From Candidatus Falkowbacteria bacterium UBA2355 (GTDB taxonomy: Bacteria; Patescibacteriota; Patescibacteriia; Patescibacteriales; Patescibacteriaceae): a DNA stretch of 32,475 nt. This document shows, piece by piece, positions 23,961 through 31,601 of this stretch. The stretch's first letter is position 1. Each line of letters starts with the position of its first letter. The notes beneath the pieces are model-generated. The model saw nothing but the letters and a program-made list of their open reading frames with translations, was not told where the DNA came from and ran no database searches. The stretch lies in contig DDTV01000032.1 in the NCBI GenBank assembly GCA_002344425.1, forward strand, positions 1 to 32,475, given 5' to 3'. A program made the position numbers and the translations under genes.

Positions 23961-25136
23961 ATGGCCGAGGTTAAACCTACAGTCGAAAGTTTCGCAAAAA
24001 TAAAAGTCGTCGGTGTCGGCGGTTCGGGCGGCAGCGCTTTGAATCGCATGATTGAGTCAGGTGTTAAAGGCGTTGAATTTATCGCCATCAACACCGATGT
24101 GCAGGCTTTGCATTACAATAAAGCCTCGCGCAAAATTCATATTGGTAAAAATATTACGCGCGGTTTGGGCGCCGGTATGAATCCCGAGCTCGGACGCCAA
24201 GCGGCCGAAGAAGCTCAGAACGAAGTTCGCGACGCTTTGAAAGACGCCAATATGGTTTTTGTAACTTGCGGACTCGGCGGCGGAACCGGAACCGGCGCGG
24301 CGCCGATTGTGGCTGAATTAGCGCGCGACATAGGAGCTTTGACTGTTGCTGTTGTTACGCGTCCCTTTGCTTTTGAAGGCGCTCAACGAAAACAAGTTGC
24401 GGAACGAGGCTTGGCCGAATTGACTGATAAAGTAGATACGATCATTACGATTCCTAACGACAAGATATTGCAAGTCATTGAAAAGAAAACTTCCATCCTT
24501 GATGCTTTTATGGTGGTTGATGAAGTCCTGCGCCAAGGTGTCCAAGGTATTTCAGAATTGATTACTATTCCGGGTCTTATCAACGTTGATTTCAACGACG
24601 TTAAGGCCGTCATGTCCGGCGCTGGCTCAGCTTTGATGGGTATTGGCCAGGCCAGCGGTGAGAATAAAGCGATTGAGGCAGCCAAGATGGCCATCAACTC
24701 GCCCTTGCTTGAAATGTCAATCGAAGGCGCTCGCGGCATACTTTTTACTATTGTCGGCGGCGCCGGTTTGACCATGCATGAAGTCAATGAAGCGGCCAAG
24801 ATTATTACTTCTTCGGCTGATGAAGACGCCAAAATTATTTTCGGCGCGGTTATTGATCCTAAATTCAAAGATGAAATAAAGATTACGGTTGTTGCGACCG
24901 GCTTTAACGGCGCCAAACGTCCGGTCGGCACCTCCTCGGTTGCGCCGGATCGCAGTTATAATCCAACTCCCTTTATTGAAGAGGGCGGAGAAGAGATACG
25001 GCCCGCCAGCGCCAAATCTAAGGCTTCGGCTTTGAAGATAGCGCAAGCCGAGCCGGCTGCTAAAAAGCCAGGACTTGAGGAAGAAGAAGATGATGAACTC
25101 TCAATCCCGACTTTTATACGAAAGAAAATGATGTAA
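23961..25136 (+). CDS. ftsZ: Cell division protein FtsZ
   Basis: A tubulin-like GTPase that polymerises into the division ring. 391 residues. The nucleotide-binding region starts with KVVGVGGSGGSALNRM. The tubulin signature GGGTGTG is at 106-112, and the T7 synergy loop lies in NVDFNDVKAVM. A charged, variable linker (about 320-375) precedes the conserved C-terminal peptide IPTFIRKK, which binds FtsA and other partners. It has its own promoter with an inverted repeat above it and an intrinsic terminator 9 nt below, so it can be transcribed on its own. Confidence 0.98.
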   Translation: MAEVKPTVESFAKIKVVGVGGSGGSALNRMIESGVKGVEFIAINTDVQALHYNKASRKIHIGKNITRGLGAGMNPELGRQAAEEAQNEVRDALKDANMVFVTCGLGGGTGTGAAPIVAELARDIGALTVAVVTRPFAFEGAQRKQVAERGLAELTDKVDTIITIPNDKILQVIEKKTSILDAFMVVDEVLRQGVQGISELITIPGLINVDFNDVKAVMSGAGSALMGIGQASGENKAIEAAKMAINSPLLEMSIEGARGILFTIVGGAGLTMHEVNEAAKIITSSADEDAKIIFGAVIDPKFKDEIKITVVATGFNGAKRPVGTSSVAPDRSYNPTPFIEEGGEEIRPASAKSKASALKIAQAEPAAKKPGLEEEEDDELSIPTFIRKKMM

Positions 25137-25144
25137 ATAAAATT

Positions 25145-25175
25145 AGGGGCGGGTTTTAAACCCGCCTCTTATTTA
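25145..25175 (+). terminator. Intrinsic terminator after ftsZ
   Basis: A stem of about 12 bp centred on GGGTTTTAAACCC (outer pairs GGGGC with GCCTC) is followed by TTATTTATTATT. It closes the ybeY-ftsZ region. Confidence 0.85.
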
Positions 25176-25178
25176 TTA

Positions 25179-25206
25179 TTGACTTTCTCGATTTTTTTGT
25201 TAAGCT
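25179..25206 (+). promoter_or_regulatory. Possible promoter of nrdR giving a leaderless mRNA
   Basis: TTGACT (25179-25184), a 16-nt spacer and TAAGCT (25201-25206). The -35 is good, the -10 is poor. The expected start falls at about 25213, the A of the nrdR ATG. An alternative is a TTTATA box at 25207, but its spacing is too wide. Confidence 0.3.
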
Positions 25207-25212
25207 TTATAT

Positions 25213-25674
25213 ATGAAATGCCCCGTTTGTTATTTTGCCGATACGAAGGTGGTCGATTCTCGCGCCGCCGCGGACGGGCTTTCAATCCGCCGCCGTCGTG
25301 AATGCTTAAAATGCGGTTTTCGTTTTTCAACTTATGAAGAAGTTGAAATCCTAGAATTAACAATTGTTAAGCGCGACGGACGAAAAGAAACTTATTCCCG
25401 AGAGAAACTGGTTAAGGGCTTGCGTCGAGCCTTTGAAAAAAGACCGATTACGGAAGAAAAGTTTAAAAAGCTGATAAACTTAATAGAAAGAGATTTGCAG
25501 GCTTTGCGCAAAACTGAAATTCTTTCCGAACAAGTCGGGCAAATCGTTATGAAACAGCTTAAAAAAACCGACCAGGTCGCCTATATACGTTTTGCATCGG
25601 TTTATCAGTCCTTTAAAGACGCTCAGAGTTTTAAGAGAGAGTTGAATAAATTGATTAAAGGCAGAAAAAGTTGA
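25213..25674 (+). CDS. nrdR: Transcriptional repressor NrdR
   Basis: A dNTP/ATP-sensing repressor of ribonucleotide reductase genes. 153 residues: an N-terminal zinc ribbon with cysteines at 3, 6, 31 and 34 (MKCPVC, then RRRECLKCGFRFST), then an ATP-cone domain (about 48-138, beginning TIVKRDGRKETYSREKLVKG). The start is fixed by the conserved MKCPVC; no Shine-Dalgarno site is present. It ends in TGA. No ribonucleotide reductase gene or clear NrdR box is in the window, so its targets lie elsewhere. A strong terminator follows at 25717. Confidence 0.97.
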   Translation: MKCPVCYFADTKVVDSRAAADGLSIRRRRECLKCGFRFSTYEEVEILELTIVKRDGRKETYSREKLVKGLRRAFEKRPITEEKFKKLINLIERDLQALRKTEILSEQVGQIVMKQLKKTDQVAYIRFASVYQSFKDAQSFKRELNKLIKGRKS

Positions 25675-25716
25675 AATGCGACGAGATCATAATATTGCCC
25701 CCTTGCTTGTTTGTGT

Positions 25717-25747
25717 AAAAACCGCTTCTTTACGGAGCGGTTTTTAT
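25717..25747 (+). terminator. Intrinsic terminator after nrdR
   Basis: A perfect 10-bp stem (AAAAACCGCT at 25717-25726, AGCGGTTTTT at 25736-25745) with the T run forming the end of the stem. It isolates nrdR from the following genes. Confidence 0.85.
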
Positions 25748-25791
25748 GTTGTACACTGAGAAAAGAAAAATTGTACTAATATTACGATTTT

Positions 25792-26019
25792 ATGGAAGAA
25801 GATATTAAGAAAATGCTAGAGGAAAATTTGAATGCGACCCGCGAAATGCAGGCCATGGTCGCTAAAACTGCCCGCTATTTAAAGTGGTTGCGGGTAATGG
25901 ATGTTTTAAAATTGCTTTTGATTCTCATCCCGATTATTGCGGCCTGGCTTTATTTGCCCCAATTTCTCAACGATTTAACGGCCGGCTATGACAGCCTGCT
26001 GCCTAATTTGATTAAATAA
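25792..26019 (+). CDS. Small single-pass membrane protein, function unknown
   Basis: 75 residues. An N-terminal charged helix with coiled-coil character (EEDIKKMLEENLNATREMQ, 2-20), then a basic patch and one hydrophobic helix (about 37-58, VLKLLLILIPIIAAWLYL). The short C-terminal tail may lie outside. No known family is recognised. It follows a terminator, so it needs its own promoter; TTGTAC at 25749 with TGTACT at 25772 (17-nt spacing) is a weak candidate that would leave a very short leader. It is probably co-transcribed with the MGMT gene, 1 nt downstream. Confidence 0.7.
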   Translation: MEEDIKKMLEENLNATREMQAMVAKTARYLKWLRVMDVLKLLLILIPIIAAWLYLPQFLNDLTAGYDSLLPNLIK

Positions 26020-26020
26020 G

Positions 26021-26323
26021 ATGGCGAGCTTCTCGGAATTAGTTTGGCAGGCGACGCGACGCATTCCTAAGGGGAAGGTTGCAACTTATTCTGTTATTGC
26101 AAAGCTTATAAAACGTCCTAAAGCAGTTAGAGCGGTAGGCAATGCTTTGAATAAGAATCCTTACGCTCCGGCCGTCCCTTGCCATCGCGTGGTTCGATCT
26201 GATGGAAGCGTTGGGGGTTTTGCTTCCGGCAGCGGCAATAAAATAAAACTGCTTCGTTCGGAGAAAATAAATATTATCAACAACAAAGTAAAACCTCTGA
26301 AAGATTATTTGTTTAAAGGTTAA
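26021..26323 (+). CDS. ogt: Methylated-DNA--protein-cysteine methyltransferase (MGMT/Ogt), DNA-binding domain only
   Basis: Suicidal repair of O6-alkylguanine. The 100-residue protein is just the conserved C-terminal domain. It opens FSELVWQATRRIPKGKVATYSVIAKL, has the helix-turn-helix with RAVGNALNKNP, and carries the active-site PCHRV with Cys54. The Cys separates it from alkyltransferase-like proteins, which have Trp here. The N-terminal domain found in Ada- and Ogt-type enzymes is absent, as in many short bacterial homologues. It begins 1 nt after the preceding membrane-protein gene and lies 4 nt before cca. Confidence 0.92.
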   Translation: MASFSELVWQATRRIPKGKVATYSVIAKLIKRPKAVRAVGNALNKNPYAPAVPCHRVVRSDGSVGGFASGSGNKIKLLRSEKINIINNKVKPLKDYLFKG

Positions 26324-26327
26324 TCAG

Positions 26328-27764
26328 ATGAAGATGCCGATTTTTATTACTGAAATTTTAGCCCGCCTTACCGAGGCGGGTTTTGAGGCGTATATTGTCG
26401 GCGGATCGGTTCGCGATTACTTGCTGGGGGTTGAACCGAAAGATTGGGACATTACAACCAACGCTCGGCCGGAAAAGATAACCGAATTGTTTACTGACAG
26501 CAAATACGAAAATCGTTTCGGAACAGTTATTATTCCTATCCGTGATGAAGGCGGGCAGGCGACGGACATAGTCGAGATAACGACTTATCGCAGCGAGCAT
26601 GGTTATAGCGATCATCGCCGGCCGGACGAAGTTATTTTCGAAGATAAGTTGGAGAATGATTTGGCGCGCCGAGACTTTACGATTAACGCTTTAGCAATGG
26701 ATGCCTCGGGAAATTTAGTTGATGAATTTGGCGGAGAGAAAGATTTGAAAAAAAGGATTATTCGTACGGTCGGAGAACCTGAGGATCGTTTTAAAGAAGA
26801 CTCACTGCGTATGTTGCGGGCCGTCCGCTTTGCGACTCAGCTTGGTTTTGCTATTGAATCTAAAACCGAACGTTCAATCTCCAAGTTGGCCGGTTCGATT
26901 AAATTCATCGCCAATGAACGTATCCGCGATGAGATAATTAAAATTTTAGCTTCGCAAAGCCCCGCTGAAGGAATTATTAAATTGCATGAATTAAAACTTT
27001 TGAATTATATCATTCCTGAACTTGAAGAAGGCGATGGCATGACGCAAAATCATCATCATAAAAGCACGGTATTTGACCATAATGTCTTATCGCTTAAACA
27101 TTGCCCTAATCAGGCCTGGCAAGTCCGTTTCGCCGCTTTGTTGCATGATATCGGCAAGGCTAGGACGAAAAAAATAATCAATGGCGCGGCGACCTTCTAT
27201 AATCATGAGATTGTCGGCGCCAAGATGGTTGATAAAATTTTGAAGCGTTTGCGTTTTTCCACCGATGATATTGAGCGCATCGTTAATCTCGTGCGCAACC
27301 ATATGTTTTATTATAATGTCGACGAAGTGACGGCCGCCTCGGTACGGCGCCTAATTGCCAAGGTCGGCGAAGAGAATCTGTCTGATTTGATTGATTTGCG
27401 CGTTGCCGATCGTCTGGGTTCCGGAGTTGCCAAGGCTATGCCTTATAAATTGCGCCATCTGCAATATATGATGGAAAAAGTCAGACATGATCCGGTTTCA
27501 GTTAAAATGTTAAAAATTAACGGCGAAGATTTAATGAAGTTATTGGACTTAGAACCAGGGCCTAAAATCGGCGCCTTACTCGATTGTCTTTTGTCCGAAG
27601 TTATTGAAGATCCCGAACTTAACAGCAAAGAGTATTTGGCAAAACGCAGCCAGGAATTAGTTAAACTGCCACTGGACGAGCTTCGAGCCAAAGCCAAGGA
27701 AGTCATAGAGCAAAAACGGAGCGCCGAAGATGAAGAAATTAAAAAAGAATTTTATGTCAAATAA
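26328..27764 (+). CDS. cca: CCA-adding enzyme / tRNA nucleotidyltransferase with HD domain
   Basis: Adds CCA to tRNA 3' ends, a necessity here because all three tRNA genes in the window lack an encoded CCA. 478 residues. A class II nucleotidyltransferase head has GGSVRDYLLG (25-34) and the metal-binding DWD (39-41), followed by RRDFTINALAM and the RNA-binding segment with EDSLRMLRAVRFATQLGF. Then comes an HD-type domain with LLHDIGKA (His273-Asp274). The HD domain suggests added 2',3'-cyclic phosphodiesterase or phosphatase repair activity, as in some bacterial CCA enzymes; this is inferred. Its end overlaps the cyclophilin gene by 35 nt. Confidence 0.93.
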   Translation: MKMPIFITEILARLTEAGFEAYIVGGSVRDYLLGVEPKDWDITTNARPEKITELFTDSKYENRFGTVIIPIRDEGGQATDIVEITTYRSEHGYSDHRRPDEVIFEDKLENDLARRDFTINALAMDASGNLVDEFGGEKDLKKRIIRTVGEPEDRFKEDSLRMLRAVRFATQLGFAIESKTERSISKLAGSIKFIANERIRDEIIKILASQSPAEGIIKLHELKLLNYIIPELEEGDGMTQNHHHKSTVFDHNVLSLKHCPNQAWQVRFAALLHDIGKARTKKIINGAATFYNHEIVGAKMVDKILKRLRFSTDDIERIVNLVRNHMFYYNVDEVTAASVRRLIAKVGEENLSDLIDLRVADRLGSGVAKAMPYKLRHLQYMMEKVRHDPVSVKMLKINGEDLMKLLDLEPGPKIGALLDCLLSEVIEDPELNSKEYLAKRSQELVKLPLDELRAKAKEVIEQKRSAEDEEIKKEFYVK

Positions 27765-28389
27765 AAAAATCATAAAAATTATCACCCCTTTACTTTTTGC
27801 CTTTATTTTGGCAGGATGTACAAGCGCCAAAAAAACTTATACTTATAATGAACCCCAAACTACGCCTATGAATATTCCGAGCCAAATCAACCAATCTCTC
27901 GCCGAACAATACTCCGGCGCCGTTCTCCTGACTACTTTAGGAAAAATTGAAGTAGCTTTTTACCCGGAATCACCGGTTACGGTCGCCAATTTTTTGACCT
28001 TGGCGCAAGACGGTTTTTATAACGGCACGCTCTTTCATCGCGTCATTAAAGATTTTATGATTCAAGGCGGCGATCCCAATTCTAAGCAAGCCGACAAGTC
28101 AAGTCACGGAACGGGCGGTCCCGATTATCGTTTTGACGATGAGTTCAATAACCATCCGATAGTGCGCGGTTCGCTCGCGATGGCTAACGCCGGTCCGGGC
28201 ACCAACGGTTCGCAATTTTTTATCGTGACTACCGAGGCAACGCCTTGGCTCGACGGCAAACATACCAACTTCGGTTATGTTACTTCGGGCATGGACATAG
28301 TTGATAAGATTGAAGCCGTGGCGGTTGATGCCAACGATCATCCGATTGAAGACATAAAAATTGAATCGATTGAGTTGAAGAAGAAATAA
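27730..28389 (+). CDS. Cyclophilin-type peptidyl-prolyl isomerase, lipoprotein
   Basis: Catalyses proline cis-trans isomerisation, probably on the outer face of the membrane, where it could help fold the exported proteins of this genome. 219 residues: a basic N-terminus, a hydrophobic segment and the lipobox LAGC with Cys30, then the cyclophilin domain (about 58-219) with FHRVIKDFMIQGGDP, GSLAMANAGPGTNGSQFFI and WLDGKHTNFGYV. Start 27730 has GGAG 8 nt upstream, inside cca; a second ATG at 27754 would also keep the lipobox. The active-site arginine in FHR is present. It ends just before tRNA-Ala. Confidence 0.93.
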   Translation: MKKLKKNFMSNKKIIKIITPLLFAFILAGCTSAKKTYTYNEPQTTPMNIPSQINQSLAEQYSGAVLLTTLGKIEVAFYPESPVTVANFLTLAQDGFYNGTLFHRVIKDFMIQGGDPNSKQADKSSHGTGGPDYRFDDEFNNHPIVRGSLAMANAGPGTNGSQFFIVTTEATPWLDGKHTNFGYVTSGMDIVDKIEAVAVDANDHPIEDIKIESIELKKK

Positions 28390-28403
28390 TTTCTTCTTCT
28401 TTA

Positions 28404-28476
28404 GGGCCTGTAGCTCATCTGGTAGAGCGCGGCATTCGCATTGCCGAGGTAAGGGGTTCGAGTCCCCTCAGGTCCA
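28404..28476 (+). tRNA. tRNA-Ala (anticodon CGC)
   Basis: Cloverleaf by eye: acceptor GGGCCTG/CAGGTCC with the G3-U70 wobble pair that identifies alanine tRNAs; anticodon stem CGGCA/TGCCG with loop TTCGCAT (anticodon CGC); T arm GGGG-TTCGAGT-CCCC. CCA is not encoded. It lies 14 nt after the cyclophilin gene, with a terminator downstream. Confidence 0.95.
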
Positions 28477-28480
28477 CAGA

Positions 28481-28518
28481 AAATCACTTTTTAATTATTA
28501 GATGAGTGGTTTTTTTAT
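28481..28518 (+). terminator. Intrinsic terminator after tRNA-Ala
   Basis: An 8-bp stem, AAATCACT (28481-28488)/AGTGGTTT (28505-28512), with a 16-nt loop and a following run of T. One G-U pair is in the stem. Confidence 0.7.
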
Positions 28519-28570
28519 TTGATTTTTCGTTTAATTTTTAGTAAAATATAGCCATATTATTAATAACCAT

Positions 28571-28879
28571 ATGAAAACATCTCAAATGGTGCAACGCGCC
28601 TTTATGAATGCTTTGGGAACAGGCGTTTATATCACTCTCGTTTCTTTGTTTTTGTCTAATGGTGAAAGATGGTTTGGGGGCAAAGAAGATACTTTCGCCA
28701 TGCCTTTATTCATGATGCTCTTGCTCGTTATTTCGGCCTCAGTCACGGGCTTTTTGGTCCTTGGCAAGCCGGTGATGATGTATCATGAGGGAGACAAGAA
28801 AGAAGCTGTTAAATTATTGTTTTCAACAATTGGCTGGCTGCTGATTTTTGCGATAGTAACCATTTTGTTTATTATCTAA
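28571..28879 (+). CDS. Small membrane protein, function unknown
   Basis: 102 residues with three hydrophobic helices (about 13-30, 44-66 and 82-101) joined by short charged loops (GERWFGGKED and YHEGDKKEA). No family is recognised. It follows the tRNA-Ala terminator; a TATTAT box at 28555 could be its -10, leaving a leader of only a few bases. It is followed after 4 nt by the mscL gene, so the two are likely co-transcribed. Confidence 0.7.
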   Translation: MKTSQMVQRAFMNALGTGVYITLVSLFLSNGERWFGGKEDTFAMPLFMMLLLVISASVTGFLVLGKPVMMYHEGDKKEAVKLLFSTIGWLLIFAIVTILFII

Positions 28880-28883
28880 AAAA

Positions 28884-29225
28884 ATGAAAGAAACATTTAC
28901 TAAGATACATTCACGCGGTAAAAATTTCAGCCAGGAACTTCTGCAATTTTTAAAACAATATTCGGTTATCGGACTTGCTATCGGCGTCATTACGGCGCAA
29001 GCCTCTAAAGATTTGGTTGATTCGATTGTCAAGGGAATTTTTACGCCTTTGATAAAATTAATCGCTCCTGCCGGATTCACGGGTTTGATTTTTCATATCC
29101 GCGGGCAAGCTTTTGACTTAGGCATTGTTATCAACGCCGGACTAACATTTATCATAGTTATGGCGTTTCTATATATTGTTATCAAGAAGCTTCTTAAAAA
29201 CGAGGAGCTGCTTGATAAAAATTAA
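28884..29225 (+). CDS. mscL: Large-conductance mechanosensitive channel family protein
   Basis: A pore that opens under membrane tension to relieve osmotic shock. 113 residues. An N-terminal amphipathic helix with the conserved order KNFSQELLQFLKQYSVIGLAIGVI, then TM1, a short loop (PAGFTGLIFHIRG), a second helix (LGIVINAGLTFIIVMAFLYIVI) and a charged C-terminus. It is slightly shorter than the usual 130-150 residues because the periplasmic loop and C-terminal bundle are short. TM1 is less Gly-rich than in E. coli, so gating properties may differ. Confidence 0.85.
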   Translation: MKETFTKIHSRGKNFSQELLQFLKQYSVIGLAIGVITAQASKDLVDSIVKGIFTPLIKLIAPAGFTGLIFHIRGQAFDLGIVINAGLTFIIVMAFLYIVIKKLLKNEELLDKN

Positions 29226-29242
29226 TAATTAAGCTAATCTCT

Positions 29243-29587
29243 ATGAATCTGCTACTGCGTTGGCTAATCGCCACATTCGCCATTATGGCGACAAGCTATC
29301 TTTTGCCAGGAGTCGAATTGGCCGGTTTTTGGACCGCCGTAATCGTCGCCTTGATACTGGGTTTGCTCAATGCTTTTCTCAAGCCGATTCTTGTTATCTT
29401 GACATTGCCAATCAACCTGCTGACGCTCGGATTATTCACGCTCGTCATCAACGCCGCGCTGATTATGCTGGCCTCTTCCTTTGTTGAAGGCTTTGCTGTC
29501 GCCGGATTCTGGACAGCGCTTTTGTTCAGCCTTATCGTTTCTCTGTTTAATTATTTGTTGAGCAAGCTGACGCCTGACAAGGACTAA
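29243..29587 (+). CDS. Phage_holin_4_2 / YvlD-type membrane protein
   Basis: 114 residues with four apolar helices and the family features: an N-terminal LLRWLIATFAIMATSYLLPGV, a GLLNAFLKPILVILTLPINLLTLGLFTLVIN core and a C-terminal FNYLLSKL. These proteins occur widely in bacterial chromosomes, and the holin label in the family name does not imply phage origin. Function is uncertain; envelope-stress association is suggested for relatives. It ends 28 nt before tRNA-Pro. Confidence 0.85.
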   Translation: MNLLLRWLIATFAIMATSYLLPGVELAGFWTAVIVALILGLLNAFLKPILVILTLPINLLTLGLFTLVINAALIMLASSFVEGFAVAGFWTALLFSLIVSLFNYLLSKLTPDKD

Positions 29588-29597
29588 GCTGTTCACG

Positions 29598-29615
29598 CCT
29601 CCTAAGGGAGGTTTT
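29598..29615 (+). terminator. Weak hairpin between the holin-family gene and tRNA-Pro
   Basis: A 5-bp stem CCTCC/GGAGG with a 4-nt loop, followed by only TTTT. It could be a weak terminator or a processing hairpin at the 5' edge of tRNA-Pro. Confidence 0.3.
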
Positions 29616-29686
29616 CGGGGTGTAGTATACCGGTAGTACACACGCTTCGGGTGCGTGTAGACCGGGTTCAATTCCCGGCATCCCGA
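29616..29686 (+). tRNA. tRNA-Pro (anticodon CGG)
   Basis: Acceptor CGGGGTG/CATCCCG starts with C1-G72, typical of proline tRNAs. The anticodon stem CACGC/GCGTG has loop TTCGGGT (anticodon CGG), and the T arm is CCGGG-TTCAATT-CCCGG. The D loop is short (7 nt) and the total is 71 nt without CCA, which is not encoded. The 3' end is only 1 nt from the next start codon. Confidence 0.93.
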
Positions 29687-29687
29687 C

Positions 29688-31601
29688 ATGAATGATTTTA
29701 TCGCTTGGCTTTCCGAGTTAATCAGCCGTTTCAGCGGCATGGCTTATTTGCTAACCGGCTTGGCGGCTTTGTTTGAATCATCGCCGGTCATCGGTTTATT
29801 TACGCCCGGCGTTATTGTTATGGTTATCGCCGGTTTTGCCGCCGCCGAAGGCCTGCTCGATTTATCAACTTTGATTATTATCGCATTACTCGGCGCCTTA
29901 GCCGGAGAATTTTTATCCTATTATACCGGCATCAGATTACGATCTTCTTTTCATGCGCAGCATCGATTTTTAAAACCGGAGTATCTAGCCAAAGCCAAGG
30001 ATTTTATCCAGCGCCGCGGACTTGCCGGAATATTCTTGGGTCGCTTTATCGGACCCTTGCGTTCAATGACTAGCGTTGTCGCGGGAATGACATCTGTACC
30101 GCTGACATCTTTTTCTTTTATCGCTCTGTTGGGCAGTTTTATTTTTTTCACCTTTCATATTCTGCTCGGTTATTTAGCGGGCAATGCCTGGCAAAGCGTT
30201 GAAGCTTGGTCGAGCCGAGCCGGCGCTCTTTTGCTCGGTACGGCGGTGTTTATAATTTTTTTGTGGTGGTTAAAAAATTTCTTGGTCAAGCAAGGCAAAA
30301 GCTTGCTTGAGTTGGCGGCCTCATTTATCAATTCGCTTTACGAAGCTCTGTCATTAAAAGCCGGCTCGCTGGCCGCGCGCTGTTTAAATCCCAAAAAATT
30401 TTCCGGACTGCCTCGCTTAGCGCTTTTATTAGCGGCCTTGTTTTTGATTATCGCGACCATCTTCATCGGATATTCGCCGGATGTCTTGGCCGGAATAGAT
30501 CAGCGTTTCAGTCTTTTGACGAGTTTGTTCTCCGATCGCCGCGTGGCCGCCGCCGCCTTTTTATTGACGATCCTAGGGTCAACGACCTTTATTATCTCAT
30601 TAAGCGTCGTAGCTGGTTTTTGGTTAATGCTTGAACGGCGACGCTCTTATATTATCGGTTTGCTCATTAGTGTCGGCGGTTCATTGCTGTCAATCTCGAT
30701 TTTGAAATTTTTTATTGCTCGCCCCCGCCCTTTGCCGACGTTTTATTTTGAAAATTTTTATGCTTTTCCTTCCTTGCATGCGGCACTGGCTTTAGCCTGT
30801 TTTATTTTCTTAAGTTACTACGCTATTCGGGCCTATCCGCGTTGGTCGCGCAATGTTTCCTTGGTTTTAATCTCAACAGCCGCAGTTTTATTGATTGGAT
30901 TGAGCCGTATTTATTTAGGAGTTCATTATGTCTCCGATGTAATCGGCGGTTTTTGTTTGTCTTTGGCCTGGTTTTGTCTCGGCGTTATTGCTCAGCGTTG
31001 GCTTGAAACCAGCGAGGCGCCGCGCCGTTTAATAAAAAGCCGGCAAATAATGCTTTTGGTCGGCATTGGCTTGGGTTTATTTTCTGTTTATATGAGCCTT
31101 GCCTTTGACCGAGGTCAAATGGCTAATTTCGATTATATAAGCAAGCAATCAAGCCGCCCGATTGTCGATTTGTTAAAAGACGGTTCTTGGCCCTTGGTAA
31201 CTGAAAATTTGCGCGGCGGACGAACTCGTCCAATCGCTTTTATAGCTCGCGCTGAAGAAAACAAGTTAAAGAATATTTTGTTAGCCAACGGTTGGACCGA
31301 GCGACAAACGCCGACTCTGTCTTCTATTGCCGATCGCTCTCTGTCCTTTATTTTAAAAAAAGATCTATCGACTGCGCCGGTACGTTTGCGCTTTTGGCAC
31401 AATCGACCCAATGATTTATCCTTTACTAAGCCGAACTATAGAGATGATAAGGCGGATTTATTGATTTTGCGTTTATGGCGCGCCGCCTTAGCCGAATCAG
31501 GAGAAATCGTTTTTGTTGCTGAGTTGGAGGCCGGACAGCAAGATTTGATTAATTTATTATCGTCTCAAGAAAACATTATTTTGTATGAGCTGGATTTATA
31601 A
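29688..31601 (+). CDS. DedA-PAP2-LssY fusion membrane protein
   Basis: 637 residues with three parts. (1) A DedA/SNARE-associated domain (about 1-200, with FESSPVIGLFTPG and GRFIGPLRSMTSVVAG), the family linked to undecaprenyl-phosphate or phospholipid flipping. (2) A PAP2-type lipid phosphatase (about 235-450) with the full triad: K-x6-RP at 340-348, PSLH with His364, and SR-x5-H-x3-D with His413 and Asp417. (3) An LssY_C-like soluble domain (about 480-637). The combination suggests recycling of a lipid pyrophosphate carrier or phospholipid turnover at the outer face. The start codon is 1 nt after tRNA-Pro, so its mRNA may be leaderless. Overlaps the next gene by 17 nt. Confidence 0.92.
   Translation: MNDFIAWLSELISRFSGMAYLLTGLAALFESSPVIGLFTPGVIVMVIAGFAAAEGLLDLSTLIIIALLGALAGEFLSYYTGIRLRSSFHAQHRFLKPEYLAKAKDFIQRRGLAGIFLGRFIGPLRSMTSVVAGMTSVPLTSFSFIALLGSFIFFTFHILLGYLAGNAWQSVEAWSSRAGALLLGTAVFIIFLWWLKNFLVKQGKSLLELAASFINSLYEALSLKAGSLAARCLNPKKFSGLPRLALLLAALFLIIATIFIGYSPDVLAGIDQRFSLLTSLFSDRRVAAAAFLLTILGSTTFIISLSVVAGFWLMLERRRSYIIGLLISVGGSLLSISILKFFIARPRPLPTFYFENFYAFPSLHAALALACFIFLSYYAIRAYPRWSRNVSLVLISTAAVLLIGLSRIYLGVHYVSDVIGGFCLSLAWFCLGVIAQRWLETSEAPRRLIKSRQIMLLVGIGLGLFSVYMSLAFDRGQMANFDYISKQSSRPIVDLLKDGSWPLVTENLRGGRTRPIAFIARAEENKLKNILLANGWTERQTPTLSSIADRSLSFILKKDLSTAPVRLRFWHNRPNDLSFTKPNYRDDKADLLILRLWRAALAESGEIVFVAELEAGQQDLINLLSSQENIILYELDL

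Noticed and set aside
29243..29587. Holin-family gene as sign of a prophage
   Set aside because: The family is common on bacterial chromosomes, and no other phage gene, integrase or attachment repeat is near.
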